This document shows positions 1-6,836 of a DNA stretch of 6,947 nt, piece after piece. Origin of the DNA: Acidobacteriota bacterium. Lineage in GTDB: Bacteria > Acidobacteriota > Terriglobia > Acidiferrales > UBA7541. Position 1 is the stretch's first letter; every line of letters begins with the position of its first letter. The stretch lies in the NCBI GenBank assembly GCA_003224075.1, contig QHYF01000111.1:1-6947 (forward strand), read 5' to 3'. Below the pieces are notes generated by a model, which made no database searches, was not told where the DNA came from, and worked only from the letters and a program-made list of their open reading frames with translations. A program made the translations under genes and the position numbers.

Positions 1-2443
1 TCCAGAAATAAAGCCCGCGCTCCTGTACCCAGCCCTTGAAATCGGCCTGGCTGATCTTATTGGGGCGGCTCAGCAGCGGGTCGGCGGGCTTGAGCAATTT
101 GACGGGTGAGTTTTCATCGGTAACGCGCGGCAGCGGCCGCTGCGTTTGTGGGGCGCCCTCTTTCGCCGCGGGGATCGGCGGCGAGATCAGGGCCGGATAC
201 GGCGCGTATTGAGATCTATCCCAGACGAAATCGCGCTGGTACTGCACCACGAGCGTGCCGCCTTTCGAGACGTAGTCGAGCAACCGCTGGTTGACGCCCG
301 GCAAGTCGGAGCGCAGCTCGTAGGCGCGCACGCCCACGACGATGGCGTCGAAGCGCGACAATTCCCCGAAGGCCAGGGCCGCGGCGTCCAACATCTCCAC
401 GTGGATGCCCAGGTGCTGGAGCGCTTCCGGCACCGGCTCGCTTTCCGCGGTGATGTAGCCGACGCGCAGATTTTGCGGCACGTTCACCGCGAAGGCATGA
501 ACCATGCACTGGGCCGGCTCGCTCCAAAGCTGCGTGGGCAAGGTTGGCAAAGGCTCGATTGAAGTGGTGAACTTCTCGGCCTTTACTCCGGTCGAGCGGT
601 CGGCGCTGCGAAGAGCATGGGCGGCAATTTTGTAGTTTCCCGCGGTGAGCTTGACGGTTGGTGTCGCCGTCAGGCGGGCGTACTGGTCTCCGGCACCGGC
701 AAAATTCAGGGACACCGGCGCGCTTGTCCTCCAGCCGTGTGGCGCATCCAGTCCCACAGTCACTTTCCCCGGCTGCGTTGCGTAGGAATGCACGCGCAGC
801 AAAACGTCAAACGGCTTTCTTGGTTTCGTTAGAACCTCGATTACCTGCTTGGGCTCGACGGCCAGGGTAAAGGCCGGCACAGCCCTCGGGGCCGCTCGAT
901 CTACTCGCGTAGAAGTCGCGTGCACGCTTGTCACCGGCGAATTGACCGTGAACGAATAACCATCGACAACCGCTTCTTGGCTGGCGGTCACGAGCGGCGG
1001 AGGTTCGGGCAATAATGCGCTGACGGACGTCAGCGCGGATGCAGACGCGCTCCGAAGGTTCGACAGAAGTGCCTCCGAGCCTCCGCGGCCGAGTTGGAGA
1101 GTTTGCGGGAGGGAAATGGTGAAGCGAATCGCTCCCCCCGCCTCGGGTTCTTCCTTGGCGACAGTCCACCCCGCCGGAAGTGCTAAGGCTGGCTTCCTGA
1201 AATCTCCCTGGATGCCATCGCGATGGCGGGGTTCCACGCGCACGGTACACGCTTCTCCGGAGACAATTTCGCTGCGATCGGCGACCGCGTCGAGCCGCAA
1301 TCCGGCGACGAGCACCAGCGCAGCGTTGATCTTTTCGCGCTTCCGCTTAATGCTTCGAGCGAGAGACGCGACCGGAGGCGGAATCTGAAAAGAAACAGAG
1401 GGCATCGGCACTTGATCGAGCTTCCTGCCCGCAGCGACGAGCGAATTGGCTGCCGCTTTCCAGTCCAGCCGCAAGGCTGCGTCGCGAGCGGCCGTCAGGG
1501 CCGTATCCACAGCCCGCATTAGAGGATCAACGCTCTTGTTCCCAACCTCGTAGTCTTCATCGAGCGGTCCGAGGGGTTCCGCGAGCACCGCGGGATCAAG
1601 CTCCAAGCCATCATCGCGTTTGAGCGCGGTGGGACGCCGCAGGAATGGCGACCCGAGGAACCCGGTGATTCCCTGTGTGCGATGATTCGCGAACGCGTCG
1701 AGGCCGATTTCGCGCCAGGATTTGCCGTAAAGGGGAGAAATACTGTCCAGCGGCAAAAGGTAACCCTGAGGTTTTTCGCCGCGGTCCACGTCCAGCAACA
1801 GGATGGGACGGCGATCGCCCCAGGGCGCCAGATCCCCTTCATCAAATGGCGCTCCGTGCGATTTGTAATTGGGATCAGCGGCAAGTTGTACCGCTTTTGG
1901 CGTCAGCAGGCCCGCGGCCTGATGATGGCCATGGCCGCCATGAACGCCACCCCAATTGTTGATCACGATGTTGGGCCGAAAGCTGCGAATCACGCGCACC
2001 ATGTCTTCGAGAACCTGGTCGCCCCAGACCTTTTCCGTCTCTTCCGGCGTTTTGGAATACCCAAAGTCCTTCGCGCGGGAAAAAAACAGTTTCACGCCGT
2101 AGCCGCGCGTCGCGGCCAGGAGTTCCTGCGTGCGAATCAGGCCAAGCTGCGGCGCCTGCTCGGGGCCGAGGTCGTTTTGGCCGCCTTCGCCGCGCGTGAG
2201 GGAGAGCAGCGCGACGTCGGCGTGGAGTCCGCGCGCCAAGTAGGTCAGCACGGATGAGGACTCATCGTCGGGATGCGCGGTCACATAGAGGATGCGAGTG
2301 GTGACGCGGGCTTGGTCGATGGCTTCAACGGTCTCAGCTAGCCCTGGTCCCGTCCCTGGCGCCGGAGAAAACTGCGCTTTCGCGACCCGCGCGGCCATCA
2401 ACAACAGGACTGCTAATCCAATTCCACCAACAAGACGGTTCAC
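1..2443 (-). CDS. Secreted PIG-L/LmbE-family deacetylase, multidomain, C-terminus cut by window edge
   Basis: This is probably an exported, metal-dependent N-acetyl-sugar (GlcNAc-type) deacetylase; its substrate cannot be read from the sequence. From a GTG at 2443 the frame stays open to base 1, giving 814 codons without a stop. Residues 1-23 form a signal peptide (MNRLVGG, a hydrophobic stretch, then AKA before Gln24). The PIG-L domain covers about residues 48-270. AHPDDE lies at 56-61, LTRGEGGQND at 82-91, and HGHHQAAG at 171-178. By family comparison the zinc ligands are His57, Asp60 and His174, and Asp59 is the likely catalytic base; all are present. Residues of roughly 380-440 and 535-610 look like beta-sandwich modules; the second resembles NEW3/NPCBM-associated domains (GW, then an AGNY motif). 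Residues of about 655-735 resemble a ThuA/glutamine-amidotransferase-like fold (LRVGYI, VVGVRAYE, KGGTLVVQYQ). Family members of around 800-900 residues with this layout are common in Acidobacteriota and Bacteroidota, so little is probably missing. The gene lies 37 bases after the permease and is likely cotranscribed with it. The family call is firm; the C-terminal domain names are inference. Confidence 0.93.
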   Translation of the reverse strand, partial: MNRLVGGIGLAVLLLMAARVAKAQFSPAPGTGPGLAETVEAIDQARVTTRILYVTAHPDDESSSVLTYLARGLHADVALLSLTRGEGGQNDLGPEQAPQLGLIRTQELLAATRGYGVKLFFSRAKDFGYSKTPEETEKVWGDQVLEDMVRVIRSFRPNIVINNWGGVHGGHGHHQAAGLLTPKAVQLAADPNYKSHGAPFDEGDLAPWGDRRPILLLDVDRGEKPQGYLLPLDSISPLYGKSWREIGLDAFANHRTQGITGFLGSPFLRRPTALKRDDGLELDPAVLAEPLGPLDEDYEVGNKSVDPLMRAVDTALTAARDAALRLDWKAAANSLVAAGRKLDQVPMPSVSFQIPPPVASLARSIKRKREKINAALVLVAGLRLDAVADRSEIVSGEACTVRVEPRHRDGIQGDFRKPALALPAGWTVAKEEPEAGGAIRFTISLPQTLQLGRGGSEALLSNLRSASASALTSVSALLPEPPPLVTASQEAVVDGYSFTVNSPVTSVHATSTRVDRAAPRAVPAFTLAVEPKQVIEVLTKPRKPFDVLLRVHSYATQPGKVTVGLDAPHGWRTSAPVSLNFAGAGDQYARLTATPTVKLTAGNYKIAAHALRSADRSTGVKAEKFTTSIEPLPTLPTQLWSEPAQCMVHAFAVNVPQNLRVGYITAESEPVPEALQHLGIHVEMLDAAALAFGELSRFDAIVVGVRAYELRSDLPGVNQRLLDYVSKGGTLVVQYQRDFVWDRSQYAPYPALISPPIPAAKEGAPQTQRPLPRVTDENSPVKLLKPADPLLSRPNKISQADFKGWVQERGLYFW

Positions 2444-2446
2444 GCA

Positions 2447-2456
2447 ACCTCCACCA
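2447..2456 (-). promoter_or_regulatory. Ribosome binding site of the PIG-L gene
   Basis: On the minus strand GGTGGAGGTTGC lies directly before the GTG at 2443. GGAGG is a near-perfect Shine-Dalgarno core, ending four bases before the start, which is a slightly short spacing. It supports the GTG over the internal ATG at codon 16, which would cut the signal peptide in half. Confidence 0.65.
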
Positions 2457-2480
2457 GAAATGCAATTTGTGTACTTGCTG

Positions 2481-3914
2481 TCAACTGTGTACTGCCGATT
2501 TTGAACTCCCAAACGGCCATTGTCGCATCTCCCGAGCGCGAATGAGAAACGCCACGGCTCCCAGCGCGATCTCCGCGACTCCCCATTTTCGGGTCGCCCC
2601 GGTCTGCCAAAAAAGCCATGCCCATCCGATCATCGTCAGCACCGCAGGCAGCGGATACAACCACATCTTGAACGGCAATCGCTCCGGGCCCCAGCGCCGC
2701 CGCAGCACCATCACGCCCACCGCCTGTCCGATGAATTGCACGAGCAGGCGCATGGAAAGAATCCCCGCAATGGCGGTTTCCAGCTTCAAGCTGATACTGA
2801 AGACAAACGCGAGCCCGCCCAAGACCAGCAGCGACACATGCGGGAAATGCTTGGTTGGATGCAACCGCGCGAACACCGGAAAAAAATTCCCGTCCAGAGC
2901 CGCCGAATACGGCACGCGCGAATAGCCAAGCAACACCGAAAATACGGAGGCCAGGGCAATCCACAAGACCATCCACGTCGCAACCCGCGCTGCTGCGTGT
3001 CCATACAGTTTCTCGACGAACGCGCTGAAGATGAACGGAGAATTCTGCGCTTCGCGCCAGGGGATCACGCCAAGAATGCTCGTCTGCATCGCCAGGTACA
3101 GCACCGCGATCCCCGCAATCGATATGAAAATCCCGCGCGGGATATTCCTCTCGGGATTCCGGATTTCGCCGCCGAGGTGGCAAATGTTGTAGTAGCCCCA
3201 GTAGCTGTACACCGTCTTCACCATCGCGGACCCCAGGCCGGCAAGCCAAACCCATGAAAGGCTAAAGGCTCCCGGCGGAAAATCGAACGCCATCTTTGCA
3301 TTGAAATGGCGCGCTCCTCCCCAGATCAGCCAGAGCATTGTTCCCACGACGCCGGCCCACAGCAATACGGAAATTTTTCCAATGGCCGTGATCCGCCGGT
3401 AAAGCAGAATCACGAGAAAGATGACCAGCCCGCCGGAGATCATCTTGGCCTGCAGCGTCGAAAGCGGGTAAAGATATCCCGCATAGCTGGCAAACCCGAT
3501 CGAGGCTGAGGCAATCGAAAGCGGCGCTTGCACGAAGGTCTGCCAGACGAACAAAAACGACATCAGCCGGCCCCAGCGTTCCGGGCCATAGGCCTCGCGG
3601 AGAAAAACATAGGTGCCGCCGGCTTTCGGCATGGCCGCGCCAAGTTCCGACCACACAAATCCGTCTAGTGTGGCGAGCAGCGCTCCGGCCAGCCACGCGA
3701 TCAAGGCCTGCGGCCCGCCCATCGCCCGAATCACCAAGGAACTCACCACGAACGGGCCAATCCCCACGATCTCGATCATGTTCAGCGCGACCGCTTCTTT
3801 GAGGCCCAAACCGCGCTCGAGGCTCGGTTGCTGCTCTTTGGGGAGCGCCTCCCGCGGTTCGTCTGTTCGGGTGGCCCCGCCGCGTTCAGGGTCGACGTTT
3901 TCATTCGTCGTCAT
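2481..3914 (-). CDS. APC-superfamily amino acid/polyamine-type permease
   Basis: This is an inner-membrane secondary transporter of 477 residues, the usual size for the APC family (AA_permease_2 type). It probably moves amino acids or related amines by cation- or exchange-coupled transport; the substrate is not predictable here. A hydrophilic, charged N-terminus of about 40 residues precedes roughly 12 membrane segments: about 43-63, 69-92, 115-140, 158-172, 178-198, 218-236, 262-285, 313-331, 360-375, 380-403, 420-436 and 444-459. TM1 carries VGIGPFVV (50-57) where many APC members have GSGIF. The loop after TM2 has the family signature ELGAAMPKAGGTYVFLREA (90-108). After TM6 comes GGEIRNPERNIPR (248-260), and the TM8-TM9 loop has YSRVPYSAALDGNFFP (331-346). 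All are classic APC landmarks, so the gene looks intact. The ATG at 3914 is preceded by a weak GGCGGA; Met46 lies inside TM1 and is too late to be the start. It is the first gene of a probable two-gene operon with the PIG-L deacetylase. Confidence 0.93.
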   Translation of the reverse strand: MTTNENVDPERGGATRTDEPREALPKEQQPSLERGLGLKEAVALNMIEIVGIGPFVVSSLVIRAMGGPQALIAWLAGALLATLDGFVWSELGAAMPKAGGTYVFLREAYGPERWGRLMSFLFVWQTFVQAPLSIASASIGFASYAGYLYPLSTLQAKMISGGLVIFLVILLYRRITAIGKISVLLWAGVVGTMLWLIWGGARHFNAKMAFDFPPGAFSLSWVWLAGLGSAMVKTVYSYWGYYNICHLGGEIRNPERNIPRGIFISIAGIAVLYLAMQTSILGVIPWREAQNSPFIFSAFVEKLYGHAAARVATWMVLWIALASVFSVLLGYSRVPYSAALDGNFFPVFARLHPTKHFPHVSLLVLGGLAFVFSISLKLETAIAGILSMRLLVQFIGQAVGVMVLRRRWGPERLPFKMWLYPLPAVLTMIGWAWLFWQTGATRKWGVAEIALGAVAFLIRAREMRQWPFGSSKSAVHS

Positions 3915-3979
3915 CGGTCCGCCGAGAATAACAAATGGGCCTCGTGGTGCCTAATATCGATTCTTCCCGGGAACTACGT

Positions 3980-3995
3980 TTTGATTTGCGTCACA
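3980..3995. promoter_or_regulatory. Possible CRP/FNR-family operator
   Basis: TTTGA-TTTGCG-TCACA matches the CRP half-site arrangement TGTGA-N6-TCACA at 9 of 10 defined positions. Its centre (3987.5) would lie about 41.5 bases upstream of a permease start point if the minus-strand GATATT (3958-3953) is the -10 box, which is the class II activator spacing. One degenerate site can arise by chance, and no regulator is encoded in the window. Confidence 0.25.
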
Positions 3996-4034
3996 CCGGG
4001 GATTGCAAACAACCCTGCCTGGGAAATCCCACGG

Positions 4035-4040
4035 TAAAAT
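4035..4040 (+). promoter_or_regulatory. Possible -10 element for the hybrid kinase gene
   Basis: TAAAAT is one base from the TATAAT consensus and lies in a locally AT-rich spot in a GC-rich region. No -35 hexamer is found at 16-18 bases upstream; TTGCAA at 4003-4008 is too far (26 bases). The resulting leader would be about 160 bases. An inverted repeat, TGGGA-AA-TCCCA, ends three bases upstream and could be an operator. Confidence 0.2.
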
Positions 4041-4188
4041 TGTGCCATTCGGTCCAAACCGGGGATCTCCTCTCAAGCCGGTTCGGGACCGTGCGGAGCC
4101 GTTCGAATCGGGTTTCCCGCGTCGGCTGGATTTGCCCCCTTCTTCAATTGGCGAGCCCGCGCGCACTATTTTTCGCTTGCGCCGCGAA

Positions 4189-4194
4189 GAAAGG
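4189..4194 (+). promoter_or_regulatory. Ribosome binding site of the hybrid kinase gene
   Basis: AGAAAGG-type purine run ending at 4194, eleven bases before the ATG at 4206. It is a moderate Shine-Dalgarno at a slightly long distance. It agrees with the ATG at 4206, which leaves a short basic tail before the first membrane helix. Confidence 0.4.
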
Positions 4195-4205
4195 CAGCGT
4201 TCTGG

Positions 4206-6791
4206 ATGTCCGCCAGCGCCCCATCGATTCCTCAGCCGCGGATTCCCATCCCCGCGCGCAAGGCAAAGTTTGCCCTCGCGGGACTCTTCTTGCTCACCGC
4301 GGCTATGTGGTTCAGTTCGCCCACGCTACTGGCGACGAATTTTCTGCCGCACTGGTACTGCTACGTTGGCAATCAGCGCTTGCTCTGGACGCAGGTCATT
4401 ACCGATCTGGTGATCGGCCTTTCTTACGTGGTCATCTCTGTGACGCTGGTTTGGCTGGTGCGCCGAACTGGACGCGACCTTCCATATCCCTATTTTTTCT
4501 GGGCGTTTGGATTGTTCATCGTGAGCTGCGGTGGAACACACTTCATGGAGGTAATAACTGTCTGGAAGCCCGTTTACTGGCTCTCCGCCGCCGTGAAAAT
4601 TGTCACCGCTTCCGCGTCTGCTGGCACCGCCGCCGTTCTGTTTGTCTCCGCGGACGATATCGCAGATTTCGTGCGAACCGCGCGCGAGGCCGCCGCGCGC
4701 CGAGGGAGTGAACAATACCGCGCCCTCGTCGAGTCCGCGCCCATGGCCGTGGTCAGCGCCGATCTGGAAGGAAAGATTACCGCCTGGAATCCCGCGGCCG
4801 AGCGCATTTTCGGCTGGAGCGCTCCGGAAGTGATCGGAAATCGAGCTCCGTTCGTGCCCGAAGAGAAACTCGAGGAGCACGCGGAATTGCGGCGCAACAC
4901 GCTCGCCGGTCAAATCACAACCGGTTTCGAAACTACGCGCCTCAACCGCATGAACGAGCGTTTTGCGGTCAGCATTTCCACGGCCCCCGTCTCTGATGAG
5001 AAAGGGAGGCCTATTTCAGCGATGAGCGTGATCGAAGACATCCGTGACAGAAAACGCATCGAACAGGAACTTCGGGAAAAATCCGACGTGCTTGCGACCG
5101 TTACCCAGGCCCTCAACACCTTTCTGGACAAAGGCGACTGGAGCGCCGCGAGCCAGCAGTTGCTGACCTTTGCCATTCGACAGACCGAAAGCGAATACGG
5201 ATTACTAGGGGTCGTTCTTGAAGGGCCCGTTCTGCGTGTGCTGGCTCACCAAGGCCTCGTGTGGGACAGCAAGGTCAATCGGGAGCTGTACGAAAAGATC
5301 GTTCGGCAGTACGAGAGCGAACGATACTTCGAGGTCCGGCACGAGCACAATCTTCTGGGTGAAGTCATCACCAAGGGTAAAACGGTAGTCGCCAATTCAC
5401 CAAAGACGGATCCGCGTTCCGGAGGACTCCCTGCCGGGCATCCAGGGATGAGCTCGTTTCTCGGCGTGCCTATTTTCAAAGGAAAAGAGGTAGTTGGGCT
5501 GATTGGAGTTGCCAATCGCCCGGGCGGGTATACGGGTCAGGAGCTGCGCTACCTTGAAACGATGTCGCAGGCGACGGGTGTGCTTTACGACAGTTACAGG
5601 CAAAACCTGAGGCGGAGCGCCCTCGAAGAAGAACAGAAAGTCTTGGAGTCTCAGGTGCGCCAGGCCCAGAAGATGGAGGTGCTTGGACGGCTCGCCGGAG
5701 GCGTTGCTCACGACTTCAACAACATGTTGATGGTCCTTGGCGGATGTTCGGAATTGCTGTACCGCTCCCTCCCGAAAGAATCCCCCGCGCGCACCTATCT
5801 GGACCAGATCCAGCGCACTACTGAAAAGGCCGCGGCCGTTACCAAACAACTCCTCGCCTTCAGCCGCAAGCAAGTGTTTGAACTCCGCCCATTGGATCTG
5901 CACGAAGTGCTGACTCAGTCCGAGTTCATGCTGCCCCGGCTGCTGGGATCGGACGTCGAACTCACCTTTCACTATGACGCTGCACAATCCTGGATTCTCT
6001 CCGACCCCTCGCAGGTCGAACAAGTGGTCGCCAATCTGGCCATCAACGCCCGCGATGCCATGCCCGAAGGAGGTCACCTGGCCATCTCCACGCGCAACGC
6101 TGCCAGCTTGCCTGCGGACGTTCCGGGTGGTTCCGCTCTTTCCGGGAATTGGGTTGTCCTTGAAGTGTCCGATACCGGGCAGGGTATGGACGAAAAAACC
6201 CGCCTCCAGATTTTCGAGCCTTTTTTCACCACCAAACCCGCCGACAAAGGGACCGGCTTGGGGCTTGCCACCGTATACGGAATCGTCAAGCAGAGCGGCG
6301 GACACATCCGCGTGCAGAGCTCCCCTGGCGAAGGCACCCGCTTTTCGCTCTACTTCCCGGTGGCGGAGAGAGTGATTCCACAAGTTCGCGATTCCTCTGC
6401 TATCCAGACTGTCGAACAAGGCGACGGCCGGACGACGATTCTGGTTGCGGATGATGAAGCGGCCCTGAGACATGCGTTGGTGGACATCCTCCGCACTTCG
6501 GGCTATGAGGTTCTTGAAGCCCAATCGGCCACAAAGGCGCTCGAGATCGCAGAGCAGCACTCGGGAAAACTGGATATTCTTCTCACCGACATCGTTATGC
6601 CGGGTTTGCGTGGCACCGAACTCGCCCGCCGTGTAACCAAGATCCACCCAGGTATCCAGGTCGTCTATATGTCGGGATACGCGGAAGGGTTTTCTGAAGT
6701 AGAACTTCCTCCCAATTCTGTCTTTCTGCAGAAGCCATTTCGGTTTGCAACTCTCCTCGAACAGCTTAAACTCTTCCGGCGCAGAGCCTGA
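4206..6791 (+). CDS. Hybrid sensor histidine kinase with ethylene-receptor-like membrane domain (EBD-PAS-GAF-HisKA-HATPase-REC)
   Basis: An 861-residue membrane sensor that should autophosphorylate on His and pass the phosphate to its own receiver Asp. A first helix (about 21-38) is followed by a three-helix ethylene-binding-type domain (about 64-86, 96-118, 122-148). Compared with plant ETR1, Asp67, Tyr74, Ile77, Ile105, Cys108 and His112 match Asp25, Tyr32, Ile35, Ile62, Cys65 and His69; Cys and His are the copper ligands. Ser78 replaces Pro36. A PAS domain follows at about 167-285, then a GAF domain at about 290-465 with no cysteine, so no thiol-linked bilin is expected there. A coiled linker (466-490) leads to HisKA with GGVAHDFNN, phospho-acceptor His502. 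The ATPase has its N-box at 610-620 (NLAINARDAMP), DTGQGM at 656-661, FEPFFTT at 670-676 and GTGLGLA at 682-688. The receiver (744-860) has Asp749/Asp750, acceptor Asp795, Ser823 and Lys843. All catalytic motifs are intact. There is no output domain, so a separate HPt or response regulator is needed. Ligand binding is inferred from residues and is unproven. Confidence 0.95.
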   Translation: MSASAPSIPQPRIPIPARKAKFALAGLFLLTAAMWFSSPTLLATNFLPHWYCYVGNQRLLWTQVITDLVIGLSYVVISVTLVWLVRRTGRDLPYPYFFWAFGLFIVSCGGTHFMEVITVWKPVYWLSAAVKIVTASASAGTAAVLFVSADDIADFVRTAREAAARRGSEQYRALVESAPMAVVSADLEGKITAWNPAAERIFGWSAPEVIGNRAPFVPEEKLEEHAELRRNTLAGQITTGFETTRLNRMNERFAVSISTAPVSDEKGRPISAMSVIEDIRDRKRIEQELREKSDVLATVTQALNTFLDKGDWSAASQQLLTFAIRQTESEYGLLGVVLEGPVLRVLAHQGLVWDSKVNRELYEKIVRQYESERYFEVRHEHNLLGEVITKGKTVVANSPKTDPRSGGLPAGHPGMSSFLGVPIFKGKEVVGLIGVANRPGGYTGQELRYLETMSQATGVLYDSYRQNLRRSALEEEQKVLESQVRQAQKMEVLGRLAGGVAHDFNNMLMVLGGCSELLYRSLPKESPARTYLDQIQRTTEKAAAVTKQLLAFSRKQVFELRPLDLHEVLTQSEFMLPRLLGSDVELTFHYDAAQSWILSDPSQVEQVVANLAINARDAMPEGGHLAISTRNAASLPADVPGGSALSGNWVVLEVSDTGQGMDEKTRLQIFEPFFTTKPADKGTGLGLATVYGIVKQSGGHIRVQSSPGEGTRFSLYFPVAERVIPQVRDSSAIQTVEQGDGRTTILVADDEAALRHALVDILRTSGYEVLEAQSATKALEIAEQHSGKLDILLTDIVMPGLRGTELARRVTKIHPGIQVVYMSGYAEGFSEVELPPNSVFLQKPFRFATLLEQLKLFRRRA
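4335..4655 (+). other. Region encoding the ethylene-binding-like transmembrane domain
   Basis: Residues of about 44-150 of the hybrid kinase. The segment begins with PHWYCYVGNQRLLW (48-61), which matches the bacterial members of this domain family (a Cys-containing motif before the first conserved helix). Next come TDLVIGLSYVVIS (66-78), RRTGRDLP (86-93), FGLFIVSCGGTHFMEV (101-116) and YWLSAAVKIVTA (124-135). The Cys-x-x-x-His copper pair and the Asp-x6-Tyr-x2-Ile pattern are complete. The same domain is used by plant ETR1 and by Synechocystis SynEtr1, where ethylene binding is established; in most other bacteria the ligand is untested. Confidence 0.88.
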
Positions 6792-6821
6792 ACTGAACCT
6801 GCGCCACTTTTCTCTCGGACC

Positions 6822-6827
6822 AAGGTG
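6822..6827 (+). promoter_or_regulatory. Ribosome binding site of the downstream secreted protein gene
   Basis: AAGGTG, followed by AAG, ends nine bases before the ATG at 6837. It is a good Shine-Dalgarno at normal distance and supports that start. Confidence 0.5.
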
Positions 6828-6836
6828 AAGATTCCC

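Larger units (their letters stand above)
3915..4205. promoter_or_regulatory. Divergent intergenic region between permease operon and hybrid kinase
   Basis: This 291-base stretch separates the starts of two divergently transcribed genes and should contain both promoters. No convincing -35/-10 pair is visible for either gene. It holds a CRP-like near-palindrome (3980-3995), a -10-like TAAAAT on the plus strand (4035-4040), a 5-base inverted repeat TGGGA-AA-TCCCA (4020-4031), a short hairpin CGGT-CCAA-ACCG (4050-4061) and a repeated ACCGGGGAT (3995-4003 and 4058-4066). Two open frames cross it but lack coding support. Confidence 0.6.

Noticed and set aside
146..562. 138-codon plus-strand frame near the left edge
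   Set aside because: It is antisense to the continuous PIG-L reading frame and has an Arg/His-rich composition with no recognisable motif.
807..1884. Short minus-strand frames that might suggest a broken PIG-L gene
   Set aside because: They are in other frames; the true frame from 2443 was followed by codon to base 1 with no stop or frameshift, so the gene is not broken within the window.
1682..2257. 191-codon plus-strand frame opposite the PIG-L domain
   Set aside because: It is antisense to the AHPDDE/HGHHQ catalytic region and shows no domain of its own.
2440..3255. 271-codon minus-strand frame overlapping the permease in another frame
   Set aside because: It is a frame-shifted reading of the permease, with no motifs of its own.
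2520..3257. 245-codon plus-strand frame opposite the permease
   Set aside because: Its translation is rich in His, Arg, Pro and Gln, the typical antisense image of a membrane protein; the permease motifs on the other strand are unambiguous.
3935..4711. 258-codon plus-strand frame crossing the intergenic region into the kinase start
   Set aside because: It overlaps the first 500 bases of the kinase in another frame, including the conserved membrane domain, and its translation is rich in Arg with no domain pattern.
5397..6647. 416-codon open frame antisense to the hybrid kinase
   Set aside because: It lies wholly opposite clearly conserved GAF, HisKA, HATPase and receiver motifs. Its translation shows no recognisable domain; long antisense frames are common in GC-rich genes.
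6792..6836. Possible terminator after the kinase gene
   Set aside because: No stable GC-rich hairpin followed by a T run is visible in these 45 bases.
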